Source: Pontibacter deserti (GTDB lineage: Bacteria; Bacteroidota; Bacteroidia; Cytophagales; Hymenobacteraceae). Taken from it: 64,000 nucleotides of DNA. Shown in pieces: positions 10,326 through 19,522 of this stretch. The position numbers and the translations under genes were made by a program. Each line of letters opens with the position of its first letter. Positions within the stretch are counted from its first letter, which is position 1. The notes under the pieces are model-generated. The model was not told the DNA's origin and ran no database searches. It saw only the letters and a list, made by a program, of their open reading frames with translations. The stretch spans positions 806,001 through 870,000 of the forward strand of contig NZ_JALPRS010000001.1 in NCBI RefSeq assembly GCF_023630255.1, written 5' to 3'.

Positions 10326-11054
10326 TTATGTCAATCCTCTCAATTTCTTGTAAAAACTCTCACTGTAGCTGTCACTAATCGGTATAACTTGTTCTGCAAT
10401 CCAGATCCTGTTCTTTTCAATGTGATCTATTTTATCAATTGCAACCATAAAAGACCTGTGCACGCGGGCAAAGTCCTGGGCAGGTAACAGTTCTTCCAAT
10501 TTAGCAAAACTCAGCAGGGTCATGATCTTTTCTTTAGAAGTATGAATACGCAGGTAGTCTTTCATGCCCTCTACAAAAAGTATATCGCGCGTCGCAATTT
10601 TCTGGATACGATGGCCAACCTTCAGAAAGATATACTCCTGTTCATGCTTTGACTCTGCTTTTATTTCCTTCACCTCAGGTTGCTGTTTGAAGCTTGCTTC
10701 CTGATACAAGCGCAATACACCTTTATAGAAACGTTCGAACGAAAAAGGCTTTACCAAATAATCTTTCACTTCCAGCTCAAAAGCTTTCAGAGCATACTGA
10801 TCATAAGCAGTCGTCAGGATGATCATGGGCTTAGGGTTCAGCATTGGGATGAAACTGAGTCCATCCAGGTCAGGCATGTTAATGTCCAGGAAAAGCAGGT
10901 CGGGCTTATCTTCGTCCAGTTGGGCAGCTGCTTCCAAGGGACTCATAAAGGTGCCTTTCAGCTCCAGGAATGGAACTTTCGCTATATACTCTTCCAGAAT
11001 TTCCTGGGCCAGATGCTCGTCATCAATTATAAAGCAGGTGAGCTTCTCTTTCAT
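10326..11054 (-). CDS. LytTR response regulator
   Basis: This 242-aa protein is a LytR/AlgR-type transcription regulator. The receiver domain spans about residues 5-120, with acidic pair Asp11-Asp12, phosphoacceptor Asp57 in LFLDINMPDLDG, and Lys in LVKPF. The LytTR DNA-binding domain occupies about 140-242 (KVGHRIQKIATRDILFVEG, then FARVHRSFMVAIDKI). It overlaps the kinase gene upstream by 32 bases, so the two are co-translated. The pair diverges from an ABC-M1 aminopeptidase operon starting at 12305, which makes that operon its likeliest target (inference). Confidence 0.94.
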   Translation of the reverse strand: MKEKLTCFIIDDEHLAQEILEEYIAKVPFLELKGTFMSPLEAAAQLDEDKPDLLFLDINMPDLDGLSFIPMLNPKPMIILTTAYDQYALKAFELEVKDYLVKPFSFERFYKGVLRLYQEASFKQQPEVKEIKAESKHEQEYIFLKVGHRIQKIATRDILFVEGMKDYLRIHTSKEKIMTLLSFAKLEELLPAQDFARVHRSFMVAIDKIDHIEKNRIWIAEQVIPISDSYSESFYKKLRGLT

Positions 11055-12060
11055 GAACCTGTGAATGAAGACCGTGAATCTTTAAAGTAACTATAAACAT
11101 TTCTCCCGAGTTACAGATCTCCAGGTTATGCTGACCCGGATATAACAAAGCCAGCCTTTTACGAACATTTGGCAGACCAATACCACCCGGTTCTTCCAAA
11201 GCGGTGCCCGCCTTGTTTCCGATTGGGTTCTGAATACGGAAGGTAAGGGTATTTTCCTTTATCTCTACACTCACTTTTATAGCACCTGGTTCCAGTCGTG
11301 CAGGGCTGTGTTTGTAGGCATTCTCCATGAGGTGTATGAACAGCAAAGGGGCAACGTGACAGGACTCTGTATCTCCTTCTATTTCCAAGCCTACCACCGG
11401 ACTGTTTTTATAACGGAGCTGCTGCAAACTCACATAATCCTGTAGGTAGTTCATTTCCCTTGAGAGCGGAACCGTTAGAGAATTAGATTCATAGATCATG
11501 TAGCGCATTAACGAAGACAAACGAAGGACTGCTTCCGGAGCAGTAGCAGCTTGTTTGTAAACTAAAGTATGGATGTTATTGAGGGTATTGAATAAGAAGT
11601 GCGGATTGATCTGTGACTTTAAATAATATAGTTCAGCCTCTACAGCTTGTTTCTCCAGTTGTTCTTTCCTGATCGTATTGAGCACCAGATTCTCTGTGAT
11701 TCTGGCCAGCCAGCTAAGAAAGATAAAGGGAACTACAATTGAGATCAGAGAAATAGGATAGTACTCCAATAAAAGGTCGAAAGTATCCAGCCTTCTGGGA
11801 TGTAAAAGGATGTATAGAACAGGACCAGTCAGCATAATTCCTGCCAGCCTGAGGAAATAAGCACCCTTTTTTCTTTTGCCTAAATAGCGGGTCAGGAGAA
11901 AGAAATGGCTGTAAAAAACATACAAAGTTGTCAGGATAACTGCGAAAGTTAAGGTAAGCCAATAGGTAGTATCCTGACTTAGTTGTAAAGCTATCAGCAG
12001 GCTAAACAGGATCCAGAGACCAATGTGGATCAGCGTGAATACCTTTTTAATTCGATTCAT
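11023..12060 (-). CDS. LytS/YehU-type sensor histidine kinase
   Basis: This 345-aa kinase is of the His_kinase (PF06580) type. Four hydrophobic segments fill about residues 8-125. The phospho-acceptor box is INPHFLFNTLNNIHTL, with His154, and a HATPase domain follows (HLMENAYKHS, then GGIGLPNVRKRL). No periplasmic sensor domain is visible, so the membrane part itself or a partner membrane protein may sense the signal. It overlaps the LytTR regulator by 32 bases and is transcribed with it. The 244-base region at its 5' end is shared with the divergent ABC-M1 operon. Confidence 0.93.
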   Translation of the reverse strand: MNRIKKVFTLIHIGLWILFSLLIALQLSQDTTYWLTLTFAVILTTLYVFYSHFFLLTRYLGKRKKGAYFLRLAGIMLTGPVLYILLHPRRLDTFDLLLEYYPISLISIVVPFIFLSWLARITENLVLNTIRKEQLEKQAVEAELYYLKSQINPHFLFNTLNNIHTLVYKQAATAPEAVLRLSSLMRYMIYESNSLTVPLSREMNYLQDYVSLQQLRYKNSPVVGLEIEGDTESCHVAPLLFIHLMENAYKHSPARLEPGAIKVSVEIKENTLTFRIQNPIGNKAGTALEEPGGIGLPNVRKRLALLYPGQHNLEICNSGEMFIVTLKIHGLHSQVHEREAHLLYN

Positions 12061-12304
12061 AAGACAAATATATTTTTTCCTGCCACTCCATTACTACCTA
12101 CTCGGCAGGAGCCTGATACCAATCTGCGAAATCGCCAATTGATTCTGCAAGCGTTTTGGCGGATGCAAAACAGCAATTAGTCGATTACTTTACAGCAGCA
12201 GCATATCGCTTTTTGTTTTCTGTTCTGGTACAGTTTCCTTTATTCTGAAAATGAGTTAGCAGGATCTGTAAAGATGCCCACTCTCTGCTGGAAAAAAGTA
12301 TAAA
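12061..12304. promoter_or_regulatory. divergent promoter region, ABC-M1 operon and LytTR pair
   Basis: These 244 bases separate two divergent operons and so must carry both promoters and probably LytTR sites. An AAAAGTATAAAATG stretch runs straight into the start codon of the ABC ATPase. I could not identify a convincing LytTR direct repeat by eye. Confidence 0.5.
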
Positions 12305-13240
12305 ATGATCAGAACTATGGAAAATCACCCAGTCAACCTGTCCATCTGCAATGTCTCTAAAACCTACGCGAATGGTGTGCAGGCGTTGAGCAATATTACC
12401 CTAGACATTCCGCAGGGCATGTTCGGCTTGCTGGGCCCTAACGGAGCCGGAAAGTCTACTCTCATGCGTACGCTGGCCACACTGCAGGAACCCGACGTAG
12501 GAAGTATAAGTCTTGGTACCTTAGATGTGTTAAACCAGAAAGAGCAGGTTCGCCAAACACTCGGTTACTTGCCCCAGGAGTTTGGTGTGTACCCTAAAGT
12601 GAGCGCGGAAGAAATGCTGGACTACTTTGCCGTGCTCAAAGGCATTACTAACCGAGTCTCCCGAAAGGAAGTGACGGAAGGATTGCTCAGACAAACCAAC
12701 CTCTGGGATAAGCGCAAACAGAAGTTGGGAGGCTTTTCAGGCGGGATGAAGCAACGCTTTGGGGTAGCGGTGGCGCTGCTGGGCGACCCCAAGCTATTGA
12801 TTGTGGACGAGCCAACGGCTGGCCTGGACCCAGCTGAGCGTGTACGTTTCCTGAACCTGTTGAGCGAAGTAGGCGAGAATAGCGTGGTGCTTCTGTCTAC
12901 CCACATCGTGGAAGATGTATCAGAACTATGCACCAACATGGCCATCATCAACCAAGGTAAAATACTGTTACAGGCAAATACCCAACAAGCAGTAGCGTCT
13001 CTGAATGGCAGAATCTGGCGCAAACTAATGGATAAGAATGCCCTTCCTGAACTGGAGCAGGAACACCAGGTCATTTCTGCTAAACTCCTGAGCGGGCGTA
13101 CCATGGTCCATATCTATAGTGAGGAAAATCCAGGTAATGGTTTTGAACTGACGGAACCGGACTTGGAGGATGTTTATTTCTCTACCATGACAGGCAATTA
13201 TGGGCAACCCCAGCAAGTAAAAGAGGAGGTACAACTATGA
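12305..13240 (+). CDS. ABC transporter ATP-binding protein (ABC-M1 system 1)
   Basis: This 311-aa ABC-2 type ATPase powers or gates the permease encoded next. It has Walker A GPNGAGKST, signature FSGGMKQR, Walker B LLIVDEPTAGLD and H-loop STHIVED. A C-terminal extension (about 225-311) ends in EPDLEDVYFSTM, as in CcmA-type ATPases. The start at 12305 is tentative; an in-frame ATG four codons later (12317) is also plausible. It overlaps the permease gene by 4 bases (ATGA), so the two are translationally coupled. A close paralogue lies at 43637-44542. Confidence 0.94.
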   Translation: MIRTMENHPVNLSICNVSKTYANGVQALSNITLDIPQGMFGLLGPNGAGKSTLMRTLATLQEPDVGSISLGTLDVLNQKEQVRQTLGYLPQEFGVYPKVSAEEMLDYFAVLKGITNRVSRKEVTEGLLRQTNLWDKRKQKLGGFSGGMKQRFGVAVALLGDPKLLIVDEPTAGLDPAERVRFLNLLSEVGENSVVLLSTHIVEDVSELCTNMAIINQGKILLQANTQQAVASLNGRIWRKLMDKNALPELEQEHQVISAKLLSGRTMVHIYSEENPGNGFELTEPDLEDVYFSTMTGNYGQPQQVKEEVQL

Positions 13241-16200
13241 AGTTCCGGAAAATTCTTCACCTGGAGTTCAACTACCAGTTACGCAACGTTACAACCTGGC
13301 TATACTTCCTGGTTCAGTTGGTCCTTGCTTTTCTATGGATGATAGGCAATTACATCCATGATGCGCGGGACGGTTATTTCCTGGTTAATGCGCCCATCGT
13401 GATTGGGGCGGTTACCGTGTTATGCACTGTTGCGTGGCTATTGATAGGCGCATCGGTAGCGGGGGATGCAGCGGCACGCGATGTGGAGACGCGCATGTTC
13501 TCTCTTACCTACACTGCACCCACCAGCAAAGCCGACTATCTGGGAGGTAGGTTCCTGTCGGCTTTAGGTCTCAATTTCATCATCCTGTTTGGCATTCCTT
13601 TGGGCATCCTGATTGCTCTGTATTGCACGGGTGTAGAACATGAGATTTTAGGTCCGTTTAGGTTATCAGCCTATCTGACTACCTTTTTGTTTATTATTCT
13701 ACCCAACACGCTTATTGTTACAGCCATCCAGTTCTCGCTGGCGGCGCTCACCCGGCGGGCTATGGCCAGCTACTTGGGTGGGGCCATCCTTTTTGTGGCG
13801 GCGTTCATTTTAGGGCAAGTTCTGCAGGACAAGGGGGAATGGGGAAATTTAATAGATCCCGTCGGTTTCACCCCAATCCAAAGTCAGCTGTCTAATGAAT
13901 GGAGTCCGCTGGAAAAGAATACGCGCCTGCTCGCGCTGGAGGGTACCCTGCTTCTAAACCGCCTCCTGTGGCTGGCTATAGCCGGCGGGATGCTGACACT
14001 TACCTATTCCCGTTTTCGGTTTAGTTTACCGGAAACTGGTCAAAGACGGAAGCCAGCCAACAAACCACAAATAACGGTGGCAGGTTTAAAGTGGGGAAAC
14101 TATGGTTCAGGGAAAGCCTTGCCGCAGATCAGGGGAACTTTCGGCTTTGCCACGCAGCTGCGCCAATTACGTCTCATTACCTGGAAAGCCTTTCTGCCAC
14201 TCGCCAGGAGTTTAGCGGGACTTCCTCTGTTGGCAACCCTGGCCCTGATGTCGGGCATAGCCTTGTACGGAAACCTGAAGGCCAAGGGTGTTCCCCTGCT
14301 GCCCAGAACCGACTATATTCTAAATCTCCTGACGGCGCCCCTGGCGGAACTGGATTTCTTATGGATCATCATCGCCCTGCTTACTATTTTCTATGCTGGG
14401 GAGCTGGTGTGGAGGGAACGGGAGACAGGCCTGAGCGAGATTGCCAACGCCACACCGGTGCCGGAATGGGTTCTTTTCCTGAGCAGGTTTCTGGCTCTTA
14501 GTCTTATACTTGTGGTATGGCTGGTATTTCTGTTCACGGCAGGTATACTATCACAAAAGAGCATGGGTGGTAGTGCAGAGATAGAACTTTACCTGCAAGG
14601 TATTTTTGGGCTACAGTTGGTGGATTGCCTAATTTTCGCCCTGCTGGCTCTTTTTGTGCACGTGTTGGTCAACCAAAAATTCGTGGCTCATTTGGTGGCA
14701 CTCTTGGTTTACGGGTTTATACTCTTTGCCCCTAATCTGGGCGTTGAGCACAAGCTCCTTATTTATGGAGCCGGCCCAAAATGGTCATACACAGATATGG
14801 CGGGGTATGGCACTTCCCTGGCGCCGTGGCTGTGGTTCAAACTATATTGGGTGGCTTGGGCGTTACTGGTGGCTGTGGCAGCGAAGTTGCTCTGGGTGCG
14901 GGGTCGGGATGGAAGTTTAGCTCCCAGATTCCATCTTGCCCGTCATCGTTTTAGCCGTTCCACGGTGTTAGTTACCGTTGTCTCAGTGGGGCTTGTTCTC
15001 ACGTTGGGCAGCTTCATTTTCTATAATACCAATGTACTCAACGACTATACTTCCGCATCTGATGCTATGAAGCAGCGGGCAGCCTATGAGCAACGGCACA
15101 ACAAGTATAAATATCGGCCTCAGCCACGCTTAACAGGTACTAAGCTACACGTTGAGATTTATCCGGAGAGGCGGGAAGTAGAGATACGAGGCACCTATTT
15201 TCTGGTAAACAACACAAAATCCGCTATTGATTCCATCCATCTGGCCACTACTGCGGGAGTTCAAACCACCAAAGTTGCCTTTGACCGGGCAGCATCGCAG
15301 GTACTTACCGATAAAGGGCTGGGTCACCAGATTTATAAGCTTGCCGAATCGCTCCAGCCCGGTGACTCGCTGCGACTCAGTTTTGAGATATACTCTATGA
15401 CTCGCGGCTTTGCGAACAACGGAGCAGACGCTTCTGTGATCGCCAATGGGACCAACTTCCGGAATTATGAATGGTTGCCTGCCATTGGGTATCAGTCATA
15501 TCGGGAACTCGATGATGCAGGCGCCCGAAAAAAATATGGACTCGCTCACCGCCCCGTAACTCCCTCTCTGCATGATGAGGAAGCACGCAAAGACGCACCA
15601 TTTAGCGAGCGGATCTCTGTTGAAGCGGTGGTGGGTACTAGTGGTGATCAGACTGTGGTAGCGCCGGGATCGTTGCGCCGGACCTGGACCAAAGGCGGCC
15701 GAAAGTATTTCCATTATGTAACTGATGCTCCCATCAAAAATGAATACAACTTCTTTTCTGCCAACTACGCGGTGCATGAAAGGCGGTGGAAGGATGTAGT
15801 CATACAGATTTACTATGACCCTGGCCAGACAGAGAACCTGGAGCGCATGATACAGAGCGTTCAGTCTTCATTAGAATATTATACGCAACAGTTTGGTAAG
15901 TACCCGCACCGGCAGATCAGGTTTGTGTCGTACCCAGGATATGATTTTGGAAACCACGCAGCTCCCATTAATATTACGGCTCAGGAGGGATTTTTCCTTT
16001 TGAACCCTAAAAAGGACGAACGAGGCTTTGATCTGGTAACAGCGGTGGTGGCTCATGAAGTAGCGCACCAGTGGTGGGGCAACCAGGTTGACCCGGCAAA
16101 TGTAGAAGGGGCGGGGCTGCTTTCAGAAAGCCTTGCCTGGTATTCTGCCATGGGGGTTATGGAAGAGAAATATGAACCTGAGCATCTTCGGCGGCTACAA

Positions 16201-16824
16201 AGGTTCTTACAGGAGGAATATAAAACCCCACGTACTAAGGCGGCAGTACCGCTGCTTCGGGCCACCGACTGGTACCACAACTACCGTAAAGGCCCATTCG
16301 CGCTGTATGCACTGAGCAGGTATATCGGCAGGGAGAAAGTAAACCTTGCGCTGCACCGTTTGCTGGAGAAGCATAAATCAGGAACGCCACCGCTACCGAC
16401 CTCTCTTGACCTATACCAAGAACTACGGGCAGTAACACCTGACTCGGCTCAGTCATTGTTGCACGATCTCTTTGAGAAGAATACTTTCTGGGAACTCAAG
16501 ACAGAGCAGGCCACCGCGAAGCAGACTAAAACAGGTGCCTGGCAGGTAACATTCAATGTGCAGGCACGGAAGTTTATGGTAGACAGTATAGGAGTAGAAA
16601 CTAAATTACCAATGAAAGATTGGATAGAAATTGGTGTCTTCGCCGCTGCAAAAGAGGGTGAAAAGCTGGGCAAGCCGCTATACTTGAAGAAGCATTATAT
16701 AAATTCCACTAAAAAGACGATCACGGTAACGGTGCCACGCAAACCCGGCCGCGCCGGCATTGATCCAAACTACCTGCTTATCGATTGGGAGATGAAAGAT
16801 AATATTGATAATGTGAAGATGTAG
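13237..16824 (+). CDS. ABC permease fused to M1 aminopeptidase domain (system 1)
   Basis: This 1195-aa fusion has an ABC-2 permease part and a zinc aminopeptidase part. Two sets of membrane helices occupy about residues 15-260 and 320-590. The rest is a soluble M1-like peptidase domain (about 630-1190), presumably on the outer face of the inner membrane. The zinc motif is HEVAHQWWGN (His940, Glu941, His944), with the third ligand Glu in LLSESLAWYS about 20 residues on. This architecture is known in Bacteroidota, but its substrate is not established. The simplest idea is that an exported or membrane peptide is trimmed as it is moved. The gene is coupled to its ATPase and divergent from a LytTR pair. 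Confidence 0.93.
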   Translation: MKFRKILHLEFNYQLRNVTTWLYFLVQLVLAFLWMIGNYIHDARDGYFLVNAPIVIGAVTVLCTVAWLLIGASVAGDAAARDVETRMFSLTYTAPTSKADYLGGRFLSALGLNFIILFGIPLGILIALYCTGVEHEILGPFRLSAYLTTFLFIILPNTLIVTAIQFSLAALTRRAMASYLGGAILFVAAFILGQVLQDKGEWGNLIDPVGFTPIQSQLSNEWSPLEKNTRLLALEGTLLLNRLLWLAIAGGMLTLTYSRFRFSLPETGQRRKPANKPQITVAGLKWGNYGSGKALPQIRGTFGFATQLRQLRLITWKAFLPLARSLAGLPLLATLALMSGIALYGNLKAKGVPLLPRTDYILNLLTAPLAELDFLWIIIALLTIFYAGELVWRERETGLSEIANATPVPEWVLFLSRFLALSLILVVWLVFLFTAGILSQKSMGGSAEIELYLQGIFGLQLVDCLIFALLALFVHVLVNQKFVAHLVALLVYGFILFAPNLGVEHKLLIYGAGPKWSYTDMAGYGTSLAPWLWFKLYWVAWALLVAVAAKLLWVRGRDGSLAPRFHLARHRFSRSTVLVTVVSVGLVLTLGSFIFYNTNVLNDYTSASDAMKQRAAYEQRHNKYKYRPQPRLTGTKLHVEIYPERREVEIRGTYFLVNNTKSAIDSIHLATTAGVQTTKVAFDRAASQVLTDKGLGHQIYKLAESLQPGDSLRLSFEIYSMTRGFANNGADASVIANGTNFRNYEWLPAIGYQSYRELDDAGARKKYGLAHRPVTPSLHDEEARKDAPFSERISVEAVVGTSGDQTVVAPGSLRRTWTKGGRKYFHYVTDAPIKNEYNFFSANYAVHERRWKDVVIQIYYDPGQTENLERMIQSVQSSLEYYTQQFGKYPHRQIRFVSYPGYDFGNHAAPINITAQEGFFLLNPKKDERGFDLVTAVVAHEVAHQWWGNQVDPANVEGAGLLSESLAWYSAMGVMEEKYEPEHLRRLQRFLQEEYKTPRTKAAVPLLRATDWYHNYRKGPFALYALSRYIGREKVNLALHRLLEKHKSGTPPLPTSLDLYQELRAVTPDSAQSLLHDLFEKNTFWELKTEQATAKQTKTGAWQVTFNVQARKFMVDSIGVETKLPMKDWIEIGVFAAAKEGEKLGKPLYLKKHYINSTKKTITVTVPRKPGRAGIDPNYLLIDWEMKDNIDNVKM

Positions 16825-17091
16825 GGTATCATGTGCGCTGTCGTGATGGTTCGTCTATAATGGTTAAGCGGAATTGACAACGGCTACTTATAACTTTCTT
16901 TTATTCTGGAAACAGAACCCTTTAATTGATGAAGCAAGAGGCTTTTAGAGTGTCTTGATCTAGACTAAATGTGTGAAATATCGAACTTCCCAAGGCAAGA
17001 TTGACATTTTATAGTTAGTTTTTGAAATTGGAGAATTAACCATTTTCTTCCCCATGCAGAAAATAATAATTTAATTTCATTTAAGCGTATA
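16825..17091. other. AT-rich gap after ABC-M1 operon
   Basis: No gene is supported here and no strong terminator hairpin follows the permease stop. Together with the short coding and leader signals to 17161 it forms a 337-base stretch without a substantial gene. Confidence 0.4.
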
Positions 17092-17133
17092 AGGAGGATT
17101 ATGAAGGGAATTATGGCTTTACAAAGTCCCTAA
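17092..17133 (+). other. Shine-Dalgarno plus 10-codon ORF
   Basis: AGGAGG at 17092-17097 is followed three bases later by ATG at 17101. The frame of ten codons (MKGIMALQSP) ends at 17133. A consensus ribosome site is unusual in this window. It may be a leader peptide for the small ORF at 17162, or the 5' end of a lost gene. Confidence 0.3.
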
Positions 17134-17161
17134 ATTAGTTGTAGCTAAATCAAATTAATCA

Positions 17162-17323
17162 ATGAGTACCAGATCAAGAGACCAACAAAAGAAGCAGCGT
17201 CAAAAAGAATTCAAGGAAAGAAAAGAACATCAGGAGCTCCTTAAGGCTGAGGCAAAAAAAGCTAAACGCGGTTCAGCTAGAAATAATAACGCAATTGATG
17301 AAATACCCCAAAATGAAGACTAA
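17162..17323 (+). CDS. small highly charged protein, 53 aa
   Basis: ATG at 17162 opens a 53-codon frame ending TAA at 17321-17323. The product begins MSTRSRDQQKKQRQKEF. It is almost entirely Lys, Arg, Gln and Glu up to residue 36 and then Asn-rich and acidic. Such composition suggests a long helix that could bind RNA, ribosomes or DNA, but no family is recognised. It sits alone between the ABC-M1 operon and a decayed cupin gene. A 10-codon ORF with a strong Shine-Dalgarno lies just upstream. The strong compositional pattern favours a real gene, but it is too short to be certain. Confidence 0.45.
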   Translation: MSTRSRDQQKKQRQKEFKERKEHQELLKAEAKKAKRGSARNNNAIDEIPQNED

Positions 17324-17514
17324 AGTTTGTCTTTTTCTTCTTCAGAAGATTAAGTGATTCCTTGCTCTGTGCTCCTACTTGCATAGTGCGGATAAACGTG
17401 TATTTACTAGCACTTTATATAATGCTAAACATTAGAGGTCACTATCTTAAATGGTTAAATTTTAGCTTAACTGATATCTATACTCACTTGGTGTAACGCC
17501 CAGAAGTTGAGTTA

Positions 17515-17874
17515 GGCCCGGCAGAAAACTTCACAGGAAGAGCCTAATATTATGGTTTTGTTCCTGGGGGATTCTACTTATACACCACTGGCAGGCAATG
17601 TTCACCTTGAGCCAGGTGTCAGAATCAACTGGCATATCCATCCGGCGGGCCAAATTTTGATCATTACTGATAGTATAGGCTATTACCAAATAGAGGGCCA
17701 ACGCCGGCAACTATTATAATGGGCGATGTAGTAAAATGCCCGCCGAATGTGAAGCATCGGCATGGGGCAAGCCCGGATACGGGATTACAAAAACTATACA
17801 TTGTATCTAACACAGAAAAGGGAATTGTGAAATGGATGGAGCCCGTAACGGATAAAGTATACATTAACCAGTAA
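17515..17874 (+). pseudogene. decayed cupin-domain gene
   Basis: Three frames must be joined to read a cupin of the type found with carboxymuconolactone decarboxylases. The frame from about 17518 gives PAENFTGRA and then a stop (TAA at 17545). A shift near 17565-17570 gives GDSTYTPLAGNVHLEPGVRI followed by NWHIHPAGQ. A second shift near 17715 gives GDVVKCPPNVKHRHGA, ending KVYINQ and TAA at 17872-17874. The metal-binding histidines of both cupin motifs are still legible. No start codon is clear. One internal stop and two shifts cannot plausibly be sequencing error alone. Confidence 0.8.
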
Positions 17875-18098
17875 ATGTCGTTTAAGAGGGATGACCAGAG
17901 CAGGATACGAGGCATTGAGTTTTTTCTCCTCTCCTAAATGTTCTGACAAGAATTAATTTATATAAACTGAATATTATTAAAGCTATCAGCTTAACTATCT
18001 AAAATTTCGGGCTGAATAATGATTAAAAAAGTAAAGTTCCTGGTGCAAAAAATATAGCAACTAACATCAGGTTAACTCAATACTTTAAACTAAGAACT

Positions 18099-19193
18099 AT
18101 GGATACAATCAGAACAATGGCGGAAGGGGGCACTTCTGCAAGAACAAAAGAAGTAAGGGCATTCGGAACAGAAGCAGCAACGGCTCCTTTAGATCAGTTA
18201 AATATAAAGAGAAGAATACCGAAGCCACACGATGTAGAGATTGATATTCTGTATTGCGGGGTTTGCCACTCTGATCTGCACACGGCACGAAATGAATGGC
18301 ACGGCACCATTTACCCTTGTGTACCCGGACATGAAATTGTTGGCAGAGTGGTAAGTGTTGGGGATCATGTTACCAAGTTTAAGGTCGGCGATCTTGCTGC
18401 CGTAGGGTGTATGGTAGATAGCTGCCGGGAGTGCGATTACTGTAATGAAGGATTAGAGCAGTATTGTGCAGAAGGCAACATCCAGACCTACAATTCGCCG
18501 GATAAATACTTGGGTACACAAACCTATGGCGGCTATTCCGAAAGTATTGTTGTTACCGAAAGCTTTGTGTTACGGGTACCTGAAAACCTTGACCTGGCAG
18601 CTGTCGCACCGTTGTTGTGCGCAGGTATCACAACATATTCACCGCTGAAGCATTGGCACGTTGGTCCTGGCCAGAAGGTAGGTGTGGTTGGTCTAGGTGG
18701 TTTGGGACACATGGCCGTTAAAATTGCGAAAGCCATGGGGGCAGATGTAATCGTATTTACCACCTCACCATCCAAAGTAGAAGATGCCAAGCGTTTGGGG
18801 GCCGATGAGGTAGTGCTATCCAGAGACGAAACACAAATGGCCAAGTATGCAGGCAAGCTCCATTTTGTGTTGGATGCTGTTTCAGCAGAGCACGACATCA
18901 ACGCTTACCTGAACCTGTTGAGAGTAGATGGTTCTTTGGTACTGGTAGGAGCACCTGAGCTGCCTCTTCCGGTAGCTGCGTTCAGCCTGATACCTTCCCG
19001 CAGAAGCTTCTCCGGATCTATGATCGGTGGTATTGCGGAGACACAGGAAATGCTAGACTTCTGTGGCAAACATAATATCGTCTCAGACATAGAGCTGATC
19101 AACATCCAGCAGATCAATGAGGCGTATGAGCGCTTGCTCAAAGGAGATGTTAAATATCGATTTGTGATTGATATGGCTTCTTTGAAGAATTAA
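18099..19193 (+). CDS. zinc-dependent NAD(P) alcohol dehydrogenase (YahK/CAD type)
   Basis: This 364-aa medium-chain dehydrogenase probably interconverts aldehydes and alcohols with NADPH. The catalytic zinc site is CGVCHSD with Cys53, plus PGHE (His78, Glu79) and a later Cys in LLCAGIT. The structural zinc loop has four Cys within GCMVDSCRECDYCNEG and the following QYC. The Rossmann motif is GLGGLG at about 200. It most resembles the cinnamyl-alcohol dehydrogenase/YahK group, which act broadly on aldehydes. The N-terminus carries about 20 residues more than usual; an internal ATG (codon 7) is an alternative start. It is monocistronic, with a hairpin terminator 50 bases downstream. Confidence 0.92.
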   Translation: MDTIRTMAEGGTSARTKEVRAFGTEAATAPLDQLNIKRRIPKPHDVEIDILYCGVCHSDLHTARNEWHGTIYPCVPGHEIVGRVVSVGDHVTKFKVGDLAAVGCMVDSCRECDYCNEGLEQYCAEGNIQTYNSPDKYLGTQTYGGYSESIVVTESFVLRVPENLDLAAVAPLLCAGITTYSPLKHWHVGPGQKVGVVGLGGLGHMAVKIAKAMGADVIVFTTSPSKVEDAKRLGADEVVLSRDETQMAKYAGKLHFVLDAVSAEHDINAYLNLLRVDGSLVLVGAPELPLPVAAFSLIPSRRSFSGSMIGGIAETQEMLDFCGKHNIVSDIELINIQQINEAYERLLKGDVKYRFVIDMASLKN

Positions 19194-19242
19194 GTAACTG
19201 AGCTATAAGTATAGTTACTCAAAAGTGCAACAAGTTAAAAAG

Positions 19243-19271
19243 AAGCCGCTCCATTTAATGTGGGGCGGCTT
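19243..19271 (+). terminator. terminator after alcohol dehydrogenase
   Basis: AAGCCGCTCCA (19243-19253) pairs with TGGGGCGGCTT (19261-19271), with one G-T wobble and a 7-nt loop, followed by TT. The left arm sequence AGCCGCTCCATTT recurs in the hairpin at 36536. The remaining bases up to 19522 hold two AAGTATA motifs and no gene. Confidence 0.85.
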
Positions 19272-19522
19272 TTCTGTATTTTCTATAGTAGTAGATCAAG
19301 TATAGAATTATCTACTATTATATACTGGATTTGACATCTGGTAAGGACTTATGATATCTAGTTAACTTTCCTTCAGTTCTGCATTAATATGATAGATAGT
19401 ACTAACAACCAATTACTACTTAGCTTACAAAACCAACTATAACTTTAACCACAAATTTTTCTGTTTAATTAAATCGATGTATAACTTGAGAGTTATTCTT
19501 TTGATGATAAAATACATACTAT

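Noticed and set aside
13100-16700. many long frames antisense to the ABC-M1 genes
   Set aside because: They mirror coding periodicity of the real genes and encode no recognisable motifs.
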